Shown here: one piece after another, positions 14,557-20,603 of the stretch
Position numbering within the stretch: the stretch's first letter is position 1
Layout: the number at the start of each line of letters is the position of its first letter
NCBI GenBank assembly: GCA_018623995.1
Contig: JAAZUV010000009.1
Location: 1 to 20,603 of the forward strand
Origin: Methanobacteriota archaeon
Lineage (GTDB): Archaea; Thermoplasmatota; Poseidoniia; Poseidoniales; Poseidoniaceae
Length of the DNA stretch: 20,603 nucleotides
Direction: 5' to 3'
Notes under the pieces: generated by a model
Database searches by the model: none
What the model was told of the DNA's origin: nothing
What the model saw: only the letters and a program-made list of their open reading frames with translations
Position numbers and translations under genes: made by a program

Positions 14557-15435
14557 TTACCGTAGACCTTGTTCCTGTTCCAATTCTCTGAGTCGTTCGA
14601 GAATCGTATCCGTAAACGTGTCTCGGATTTGTACATCGTTGTATCCACCGAACACGTTTGTTGCTTCCAAAGTCAATTGTTGAGAAGCTGGAATCGCAGG
14701 AAACGTTCGGTTCATTCCATCAACAAGTGCAATCGGAACCTTGTTCTCTATCGCAAGCGATGTCAGCCAGAGATCGTCGTTTTTGGGACAACAGTCCAAG
14801 AATGCTCGGCCACGTTGTTTTGCCGTTCGAAGAAAATCTGGATTGTAGATTTCTCCCATGGAAGAAGTGTAAAAATTGAGATTGGAAGGCGCTGTTGTAA
14901 TGCCTGGCCCCCATTGAAGATACGGTAATGCTTCTGTTCCTTCCTGATTTAATCGAATGCAATGAGCCCGGTAGGCGTGAAGGCAATCTTGGCGTTGTTG
15001 CATCGAATCTGAAAGGCCCTTCAGCCACCACTTTGGGTAGATGTGATCGTCATCTCCTGTCGCATGCGGTCTGTCGAAATCCTCAACCAATTCGAGAAAT
15101 GGATAGTATTTCGTATGTGGCCCAAAATTCTCAACCAGCTGAATCTCCAAGCCACGCTTCATCAATCGCTTGAGCCCGTTTGTAGGTTGATCGTAGAGTT
15201 CTTCATCATCGACGAAAAGCACTGCTCTTGAAGGTCGAACGTGCCCACGAGCGATTGCTTCGAGCGAGACGTGTGCTGTTTGAAAGCGAACTCCATACGT
15301 CGTCATCGAAAGTGTTGGCCCTGTCTCAGAAAGCATTGATTTCTTGCTAACACGGTTATGAAATTCGAGCTTCTTGATCAGCAAAGCGATGTAGAGTTTG
15401 TTTGGAAGGTTCCGAACGAAATCGAACACACCCAT
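14557..15435 (-). CDS. Putative glycosyltransferase (GT-A type, DDD motif)
   Basis: The 292-residue product resembles a family of short glycosyltransferase-like proteins found near surface-glycan genes. Landmarks are GPHTKYYPFL (105-114), GDDDHIYPKWW (127-137) with the metal-binding acidic triplet (D128-D130), LHAYRAHCI (152-160) and CPKNDDLWL (216-224). Short hydrophobic stretches (LYIALLI) near the N-terminus are not a clear transmembrane anchor, so it is probably cytosolic or membrane-associated. Donor and acceptor sugar are unknown. ATG 15435 follows an AT-rich inverted-repeat promoter element at 15471-15484. It heads the minus-strand cluster with the TerB-like, AlkD-like, small helical and MobA-like genes, though a functional link to them is inference. 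Confidence 0.78.
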   Translation of the reverse strand: MGVFDFVRNLPNKLYIALLIKKLEFHNRVSKKSMLSETGPTLSMTTYGVRFQTAHVSLEAIARGHVRPSRAVLFVDDEELYDQPTNGLKRLMKRGLEIQLVENFGPHTKYYPFLELVEDFDRPHATGDDDHIYPKWWLKGLSDSMQQRQDCLHAYRAHCIRLNQEGTEALPYLQWGPGITTAPSNLNFYTSSMGEIYNPDFLRTAKQRGRAFLDCCPKNDDLWLTSLAIENKVPIALVDGMNRTFPAIPASQQLTLEATNVFGGYNDVQIRDTFTDTILERLRELEQEQGLR

Positions 15436-15572
15436 CTCATCGCAACCTTTAGCGATGCTTGCTCTGAAGTTGATTATTTAATCACGTCGATGTCATGCAT
15501 TTTCCCAAAAGACGTCCTTCAACGCGTATAGAAAGGGTTGAATCCATAAGGGTTGCAAGATAGCGTCGTTCA
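15436..15572. promoter_or_regulatory. Divergent promoter region with AT-rich inverted repeat
   Basis: The 137-base gap separates the glycosyltransferase (minus) and a membrane protein (plus). TGATTATTTAATCA (15471-15484) is an inverted repeat (TGATTA/TAATCA, 2-base centre). Its reverse reads as an archaeal TATA box about 36-49 bases before the glycosyltransferase ATG. On the plus strand a TATA-like CGTATAGAAA (15524-15533) precedes the ATG at 15573 by about 40 bases. AAGGGTTG occurs twice (15533-15540, 15548-15555). No tRNA-like fold was seen. Confidence 0.45.
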
Positions 15573-16148
15573 ATGAAGAAGGTCATCATGCGCCAATACT
15601 GGCGCCTCCAGCAGTCTCAAACCGTCATTTCGATGGTGTTCTGGACAACGACACTCACATTGCTCATTTGGCCATACGTCAAGTGGCGATTTGAGGAAGG
15701 ATGCAGCAGTGGGCTCTGTTTCTCAAATGAGATTCTTGGTATTCCATCGACGTATGTTGGACTCATGTCCATCGGCGTACTTGTGCTCCTCAGCGTCTTG
15801 TTGATCGGTTACATTTACGACGTGGGGCTTGGGCTTTGGAAGGAACACTTGACGATTTCAACCGAACGAAATCCATTCGGAGTCTACCTCATTTCACCTC
15901 CAATGGGGCTTATTCTTGCTCAAACCAATATGCTCCTCAAACAAATGGCTCCTGATGATGAAGAAGTGCAGCGACATGTCGCTTTTGTTGAACGCTGGCT
16001 CGAATGGAATGCTGATGAAGAAATATGGGCCAGAGCTATGGATTCATGGAAAAATACGATGGGTGATGAGGATCCTCATCTACCGTTCCTTAGCGAAAAA
16101 ATGCAAGGCGATCTGATTGAACGTTCCTCTTCTCTTCCTAAGGAATGA
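15573..16148 (+). CDS. Membrane protein with two transmembrane helices, function unknown
   Basis: The 191-residue protein is not recognised. It has two membrane helices (about 18-36 and 62-82), joined by a loop of about 25 residues carrying two cysteines spaced GCSSGLC (Cys44 and Cys49). A mostly soluble C-terminal part follows. The N-terminus is basic (MKKVIMRQYWR), so by the positive-inside rule the N-terminus and C-terminal domain face the cytoplasm and the Cys loop faces outside; this is inference. The C-terminal domain is acidic, with VERWLEWNADEEIWARAM, and is probably helical. ATG at 15573, with no strong Shine-Dalgarno. It is divergent from the glycosyltransferase and 166 bases or more upstream of dnaG. 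Confidence 0.7.
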   Translation: MKKVIMRQYWRLQQSQTVISMVFWTTTLTLLIWPYVKWRFEEGCSSGLCFSNEILGIPSTYVGLMSIGVLVLLSVLLIGYIYDVGLGLWKEHLTISTERNPFGVYLISPPMGLILAQTNMLLKQMAPDDEEVQRHVAFVERWLEWNADEEIWARAMDSWKNTMGDEDPHLPFLSEKMQGDLIERSSSLPKE

Positions 16149-16160
16149 AACACGAAGTTG

Positions 16161-16171
16161 GGCGGGTTTTT
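16161..16171 (+). terminator. T-run after GC-rich segment, possible terminator
   Basis: GGCGGGTTTTT ends in a five-T run 13 bases after the membrane protein's stop. Archaeal transcription can stop at T-rich tracts without a hairpin, and no hairpin is seen here. Assignment rests on position only. Confidence 0.3.
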
Positions 16172-16300
16172 GTCCACAGGATTGAAAAGGTGAAGGCGAT
16201 AGCGTATACTGCTGAATCACATTCACTTGGCTTGGTGTTTTCATCAAACCGTTGCACTGCGTCCCCTTTTGGGATTATGAGCCGACTGTGAGGAGGCCGA

Positions 16301-16307
16301 AAGGAGG
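16301..16307 (+). promoter_or_regulatory. Strong Shine-Dalgarno site before an in-frame TTG of dnaG
   Basis: AAGGAGG lies 7 bases before TTG at 16315, which is in frame with dnaG. The family-conserved sequence starts only at ATG 16357, which has a weaker AAGGA 6 bases upstream. The strong site favours initiation at the TTG with a 14-residue basic extension (SRRNNSGNKQGKA). Confidence 0.5.
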
Positions 16308-16356
16308 ATTTAATTTGTCTCGAAGAAACAATTCAGGAAATAAACAAGGAAAAGCA

Positions 16357-17544
16357 ATGAAATACATGATCAAGGCTGATATTAAGGTCAATGGCACCGT
16401 TCAGCGTAAGGATATCATTGGCGCCATCATGGGTCAAACCGAAGGTTTGCTCGGTGATGAGCTCGAACTACGCAAGTTGCAACGAACGGCTCGTGTTGGC
16501 CACGTTGATGTCGAAATGGAAACAAAGGGCGGTAAAGTGCACGGAATGATTCTTATTCCAAGCAGCATGGATAATGTCGAAACGGCCATTATCGGCTCCG
16601 CATTGGAGACCATTGACCGTATCGGTCCATGCCAAGCGAAAATCAGTGTTGTCGAAATCTCCGACGTCCGTGCAACAAAGCGAACCGCTGTTGTCGACCG
16701 TGCCAAGGAGCTTCTTCTCGCATTGGTTAACTCAGGGGAAGCAGCAAGCAAAACCGTTGTTGAAGAGGTTCGATCCGTTCTTACGGTTGGAACTGCTACA
16801 AACTTCCACGGATTGACCTGTGGTCCAAACATCCAAAGCTCAGATTCGCTCATCATTGTTGAAGGACGAAATGACGTCATCAACTTGCTCAACTGCGGTG
16901 TCAAGAATGCCATCAGCGCCGATGGTGCAGGCAACATCAAGCAGGAGCTCATCGATTTAGCCAACGGTAAGCAATCCGTTACCCTCGCTATCGACGGGGA
17001 CCGTGGTGGCGAGATGTTGTTCCGACAACTCAATGCCATTCTGAAGGTTGATTTTGTTGCACAGGCACCTGTTGGACAAGAATGGGAGTTATTGCCTCAG
17101 AAAACCATCACTAAGACACTCTCAATGAAGGTCGACGCTGCCAAGTTTGCAAAGACAATGGCGGCACAGGATAAAGAGGATGAGAAAAAACACGGTGGAT
17201 CCAGTGACGAGTGGGTTGAAGAAATGGACGAGGTCTATGAATCCGAAATGGCTCCTGCTGAAATTCAAGAGATGTTCGACCATCAAGACAATCTCGGAAA
17301 GAACAAGGCAATGTTTGTTCTCGCTGATGGCTCAGTCAGCGAAGAGATGGGTGCAGGTTCAATCGCAAAATCGGCTGCTGGAACCGAGGGTGTTCAAGCA
17401 TTGATCATCAATGGCCCAATCAGTGACCGCATTCAGGAAATCGCTGCTGAAGCTTCAATTGCTACGGTTGTGGGAACAAAGCCAGGAAAGGGTTTTGACG
17501 CAAAGAGTGACGCAAAGTCGTGGTTCTCTGAAACCCATCGTTGA
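16357..17544 (+). CDS. dnaG: Archaeal DnaG-type TOPRIM primase
   Basis: Archaeal DnaG carries a TOPRIM fold and is found both as a primase-like enzyme and as an exosome-associated protein. The 395-residue product has the conserved N-terminal block RKDIIGAIMGQTEGLLGDEL (17-36). It also has the TOPRIM glutamate in IIVEGRND (166-173) and the metal-binding Asp pair in AIDGDRGGE (211-219). After an acidic, Lys/Glu-rich linker (about 262-315) comes a C-terminal helical/KH-like region (NKAMFVLADGSVSEEM onward). The ATG at 16357 matches family starts. A TTG at 16315 with a strong ribosome site 7 bases upstream would lengthen it to 409 residues and could be the real start. It lies 40 bases before the next gene on the same strand, possibly co-transcribed. 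Confidence 0.93.
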   Translation: MKYMIKADIKVNGTVQRKDIIGAIMGQTEGLLGDELELRKLQRTARVGHVDVEMETKGGKVHGMILIPSSMDNVETAIIGSALETIDRIGPCQAKISVVEISDVRATKRTAVVDRAKELLLALVNSGEAASKTVVEEVRSVLTVGTATNFHGLTCGPNIQSSDSLIIVEGRNDVINLLNCGVKNAISADGAGNIKQELIDLANGKQSVTLAIDGDRGGEMLFRQLNAILKVDFVAQAPVGQEWELLPQKTITKTLSMKVDAAKFAKTMAAQDKEDEKKHGGSSDEWVEEMDEVYESEMAPAEIQEMFDHQDNLGKNKAMFVLADGSVSEEMGAGSIAKSAAGTEGVQALIINGPISDRIQEIAAEASIATVVGTKPGKGFDAKSDAKSWFSETHR

Positions 17545-17584
17545 TTCCGTTACGTTCATTTCATTGTTCCAATAAGGTGATGTT

Positions 17585-18709
17585 ATGGAGAACGACTCTG
17601 CGTCTTCGGAAGAAATCGAAGAACAAGACGTTCTCGAGGAAGAAATCAATGAAGAACCAGTAGAAATCCAGTATGAGATGATGGATGTACTCGCTTTACC
17701 GATTCGAGCAAAGCCATTGTTTCACAACAACCATGAAGATGTTGATGAATTCCCTCTCTCTGAGTCAAAAGATGGTCTCAAATCAACATCGATTGTTGTT
17801 GGAGATGGTCTGTTTCGAGTGGTCGAAACAACACTGCACCAAGATGGTATTCCACGAATTGATGTACAATTGGCGATGGATGCTGAACTAACAAGTTTTC
17901 AACATGTTATCGAAAAACCAACCTCGATTGAGATTGGACTTTCTGCAGGGTTCACACTGGTGGGTCTTCTTCTCATGATGATTCAAGGATTAACGCCGAT
18001 CGTTTTGGGCCTCGGTCTGTTCCTGGTTGGGTTGAAATTCCTTCCAACACATCTCGAAAGGCATCGGCTTATCTTTTCGTCTTGTGGTAATTCTCATGAG
18101 ATTGGGTTAGGCACTTGGAACATCTTCACGCCTGGATTCCGAGCGAGTATGGCATTGATTGGTCCGACGATGGCGGATTACATGCGAACCGGCCAACTTG
18201 ACATCTCCGAGATCAACGAAGTGCACAAGCAACTTCGCACACCAATCGTTCCAGTCATGGAACAACCAATTGCACAGCTGCCAGAGCCTGCTGCACCAGT
18301 CGAGATTGTACCACTACAAGCACCAGAAATGGCCCCTGTGTCAGTTGCTCAAGAAACGACAGAAGCAGTTGTGAATGAAACACCCGTACAGGAAATGCCG
18401 ACTCCTGTTGGGCCGCCCGCATCCGCACCTGCTCCTCCAGAACCTATGCCGGCTCCACTCCCACCTCCACTCGCACCACCTGTGGGTCCGCCAAGCCCTG
18501 CGCCACCTCCTGTAATGCCGCAACCACTCCCCGCACCACTACCTCCACCAATGGCTCCTCTTCCAACAGGGCCGCCGGGAATGAACCAGCCAATTCCACT
18601 CGACATGCCAATGCCTGAAGCTCCACGAATCGCAGTCCAGGCAACACCGAGTGATGAACCTACGATTTCACAAGAAGAACAAAACGCGCTTCTTGATGAA
18701 TTGTCGTAA
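17585..18709 (+). CDS. Acidic/transmembrane-hairpin/proline-rich protein, function unknown
   Basis: Not recognised. The 374 residues fall into four parts. These are an acidic start (10 Asp/Glu within 9-27), a soluble domain (about 30-115), a two-helix membrane hairpin (about 118-134 and 137-153) and a soluble segment to about 225. A low-complexity Pro/Ala/Met-rich tail follows (272-332), ending in a short acidic helix EEQNALLDELS. The tail holds two near copies of PAPLPPP[LM]AP. Start ATG 17585 has AAGGTGATG just upstream, a good ribosome site. By position it could be in one transcript with dnaG. It converges exactly on the next gene, whose stop codon begins at the next base. A role as a membrane-anchored scaffold is a guess. 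Confidence 0.75.
   Translation: MENDSASSEEIEEQDVLEEEINEEPVEIQYEMMDVLALPIRAKPLFHNNHEDVDEFPLSESKDGLKSTSIVVGDGLFRVVETTLHQDGIPRIDVQLAMDAELTSFQHVIEKPTSIEIGLSAGFTLVGLLLMMIQGLTPIVLGLGLFLVGLKFLPTHLERHRLIFSSCGNSHEIGLGTWNIFTPGFRASMALIGPTMADYMRTGQLDISEINEVHKQLRTPIVPVMEQPIAQLPEPAAPVEIVPLQAPEMAPVSVAQETTEAVVNETPVQEMPTPVGPPASAPAPPEPMPAPLPPPLAPPVGPPSPAPPPVMPQPLPAPLPPPMAPLPTGPPGMNQPIPLDMPMPEAPRIAVQATPSDEPTISQEEQNALLDELS
18398..18580 (+). repeat. Low-complexity proline-rich coding repeat
   Basis: The DNA encoding residues 272-332 of the preceding entry is a CCN-rich tract (cca, cct, ccg, ccc codons) with interspersed Ala, Met and Val. Two near copies of PAPLPPP[LM]AP lie about 28 residues apart. Such tracts expand or contract by slippage and form polyproline helix. 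Confidence 0.7.
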
Positions 18710-20603
18710 TCAGTTGATTCCGCCGGCAGCTGGGCGATGCATCGATTGAATCAGCCGGTCTGTTTGTTGGCGTAATTCGTTCAGGTTCGATGGTTCAGGA
18801 AGTGGATATGTATCTGCATATAGGGGTACCCGAACACCTGGCCCAGGTACCCTCTGCAACGCTGTGCCCAAACGATTTGCATCCTCAAAGAATGTCCCGG
18901 ATGCCCCCATATGTCTTGCTTCAAGGCGCATTCGAACCCATTGATTGTACTTCGGAAGAATTTCTACAATAGAATCAATCATCTCGGATCGTTCACCATC
19001 TCCTTGGTCGCCTTGAGGAAGAAGACGCAACATCAACCGAAGCAATCGATCAACTCGAACATCACGAGGTTCACGACCAACATGCGACGCTAATGCTCTT
19101 CGTACAACAGAAACATCTCCCGAACCAGCGAGAATATCTGCCTCTTCCGATAAACCGATGAGACGAAGAAGGCGTTCATAGGAGGTTAAATCGCCTTCTA
19201 CGACTGAAGTTGATACTGGTGCAACAACTGCTTTCTTCTCTTCTATGATTATGTGTTCATTCACTGAGGCGGTGGTTGTTTTCACTGAATTGGCGATTTC
19301 TTCCGCCTCTTTTCTTGCCAACTTCAACTCATTTTCTTCTTGGCGTTCACGCCACCATCTCCAACGCTCGACCGACCACTTATCATCTGCAAAGAATTCC
19401 TCATCTGATACACCATCATCGTGTAGGTGCTTTGTATCTGGTTGTCGCAACTCCTCTGGAGTTGCTTCATTGGGCATGATTTCTGCGTCTTCAATTTCCA
19501 TTACTGGCTCGCTATCCATGGCTTCAAGCATGGCTTCATGTGCTTCTTCAAGTGTTGATTGAGGTTGGGCCTTTGCAGGCACTTTTCGTATCAGAGATTG
19601 TTCACGAGGAACAAGGACTGGGCGTTGTTCGGGGAGCCAGGATGTGTACGTATACGCTTCATCTTCGATCTCTCGGTCTGCAAGATGACGAATCAATGCT
19701 GGAATTTGTTGTTCAATTTTGACCAATTGCAATGGGTTACGAACATGTAAGCTAATTTCACCAGCACGATGCACATCACGTCGCCAATCGAGATTGGCGA
19801 TTCTACGTTGTGTTGCTACGATACGTGACATGGCCTCCATTGCTTTAGGGAACTGTTGAAAGAAAGCATCCGTTTGTTCATTGAGAAGTTGCAGCAATTC
19901 TGTGATGTTCCAACCGCGTCCCTCAAGACGTAACAACTCTGCTTTGGTTCGCTCGATGGCGTGAGAAGTCACGCCACTTGCAATGAAATGTTGTGACTGA
20001 TGCTCAATCGATGCAACGGCATGTTCGAAGGAATGTAAATCAGAAAACGTCTTTTCCAAATCGACTTTACCTGCACGGCCTGCTCGTTCCCATTCTGCTT
20101 GGAGCATGCGTCGATGGCGTGTGTTGCGTAGTGTTTTCTTGCTCAACCATTGCTCCATCTCGTCGAGCAAATCGTCGTCCAAATCCATAGTGCGAAGGAT
20201 GGTGGAACGTTTCTCAGCTTCTTCTTCACCTCCAAGAGAGGTGTCGAGTTGTAACATACCCTCAAGCAGTTCATTTGCTCGGTTGTAAAGAGGGAGTTGA
20301 AGATTCAATTCTTCAAGGCCTTGGCGTGGATCATGTGTCATTTTGTATCGCCAGACATCCATATCAAATCCGAATTGTTCCCACCGTTCAATCAGAGAAG
20401 CGCCTTGAAGTTCCTTTTCAGTCCATTGCTGCTCCAATGCATCGATTTTATCCAAAAAGGCATCCGTGTGTTCTATCTTTCCAGCAATTCGGTCGATTGT
20501 AGCATCCTGGTGATTCCACAACTTCTTGATTTCATTCCATCGCTCTAAGGCACCAGAATGACGGTGATATTGTTGTTCTATTTCGGGTAGAAGGTGTTCC
20601 CAC
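18710..20603 (-). CDS. Long helical/coiled-coil protein, partial at right edge
   Basis: The frame is open from 18710 to the right edge: 630 residues are visible and the true start lies beyond the window. A TTG at 20521 is only an internal candidate, since the frame continues upstream with WNEIKK before it. Not recognised by family. The N-terminal two-thirds is charged and alpha-helical with coiled-coil potential (for example WERAGRAGKVDLEKTF, then KAELLRLEGRGWNITELLQL). A Glu-rich disordered linker follows, covering the stretch that contains TLEEAHEAMLEAMD and the NEATPEELRQ region. A compact C-terminal domain then has YERLLRLIGLSEEADILAG and VDRLLRLMLRLLPQ. There is no transmembrane segment, so it is probably cytosolic. 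It abuts the proline-rich protein tail-to-tail. Confidence 0.7.
   Translation of the reverse strand, partial: WEHLLPEIEQQYHRHSGALERWNEIKKLWNHQDATIDRIAGKIEHTDAFLDKIDALEQQWTEKELQGASLIERWEQFGFDMDVWRYKMTHDPRQGLEELNLQLPLYNRANELLEGMLQLDTSLGGEEEAEKRSTILRTMDLDDDLLDEMEQWLSKKTLRNTRHRRMLQAEWERAGRAGKVDLEKTFSDLHSFEHAVASIEHQSQHFIASGVTSHAIERTKAELLRLEGRGWNITELLQLLNEQTDAFFQQFPKAMEAMSRIVATQRRIANLDWRRDVHRAGEISLHVRNPLQLVKIEQQIPALIRHLADREIEDEAYTYTSWLPEQRPVLVPREQSLIRKVPAKAQPQSTLEEAHEAMLEAMDSEPVMEIEDAEIMPNEATPEELRQPDTKHLHDDGVSDEEFFADDKWSVERWRWWRERQEENELKLARKEAEEIANSVKTTTASVNEHIIIEEKKAVVAPVSTSVVEGDLTSYERLLRLIGLSEEADILAGSGDVSVVRRALASHVGREPRDVRVDRLLRLMLRLLPQGDQGDGERSEMIDSIVEILPKYNQWVRMRLEARHMGASGTFFEDANRLGTALQRVPGPGVRVPLYADTYPLPEPSNLNELRQQTDRLIQSMHRPAAGGIN

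Larger units (their letters stand above)
16149..16314 (+). promoter_or_regulatory. dnaG upstream region
   Basis: This 166-base gap holds a T-run near its start and a TATA-like GCGTATACTG (around 16202-16211). A strong Shine-Dalgarno AAGGAGG follows at 16301-16307. The TATA-to-SD distance implies a 5' leader of roughly 80 bases if the TTG start is used. No RNA gene was recognised. Confidence 0.4.

Noticed and set aside
16149..16314. Possible tRNA or small RNA in the dnaG leader
   Set aside because: No acceptor stem or T-loop pattern was seen. The stretch is explained by a T-run, a TATA-like box and a ribosome site.
18341..18647. Gly/Ala-rich minus-strand ORFs opposite the proline-rich tail
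   Set aside because: They are the complement of the CCN codon tract, of low complexity and with no start context.

Overview
The window is densely coding DNA, with no non-coding gap longer than about 170 bases. It is most likely archaeal: it carries an archaeal DnaG-type TOPRIM primase, a group II chaperonin (thermosome) subunit and a KH-domain ATPase of the archaeal PilT/PINc family. It also has bacterial-style folate-dependent purine enzymes (PurH, PurN), a lipobox beta-propeller lipoprotein and moderate GC. That mixture fits marine Euryarchaeota such as Marine Group II (Poseidoniia). The lineage call is an inference from gene content, not from a search.

Layout. Bases 1-1198 hold a DegT-type sugar aminotransferase whose frame stays open to the left edge. 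It converges on a CYTH-domain protein (minus, 1192-1770). A divergent promoter gap then leads into a plus-strand series: beta-propeller lipoprotein, Gfo/Idh/MocA oxidoreductase, small membrane protein, ATPase-KH protein without a PIN domain, divergent thermosome subunit, PurH, and an isocitrate/isopropylmalate-type dehydrogenase (to 11405). A DUF454 membrane protein (minus) converges on that dehydrogenase and is divergent from purN (plus, 12013-12657). A minus-strand cluster runs leftward from 15435 to 12611: glycosyltransferase, TerB-like protein, AlkD/HEAT-like helical protein, a 69-residue helical protein, and a MobA-like nucleotidyltransferase whose end overlaps purN. From a divergent promoter at 15436-15572 the plus strand carries a two-helix membrane protein, DnaG, and an acidic/transmembrane/proline-rich protein. 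The last converges exactly on a long helical protein (minus) that runs off the right edge.

How the genes relate. PurH and PurN are both N10-formyl-THF-dependent steps of IMP synthesis. DegT, Gfo/Idh and the glycosyltransferase suggest surface-glycan or amino-sugar metabolism. DnaG and the ATPase-KH protein belong to nucleic-acid metabolism, and the chaperonin to proteostasis. Four convergent pairs abut or overlap at their stops, and three same-strand pairs are coupled by or spaced near NTGA overlaps, the mark of a streamlined genome.

The least explained parts are the TerB/AlkD-like cluster with an odd gene start, the PIN-less ATPase, the thermosome paralogue with altered nucleotide-binding motifs, and the long helical/proline-rich pair at the right end. 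No tRNA, rRNA, CRISPR array or insertion sequence was seen.
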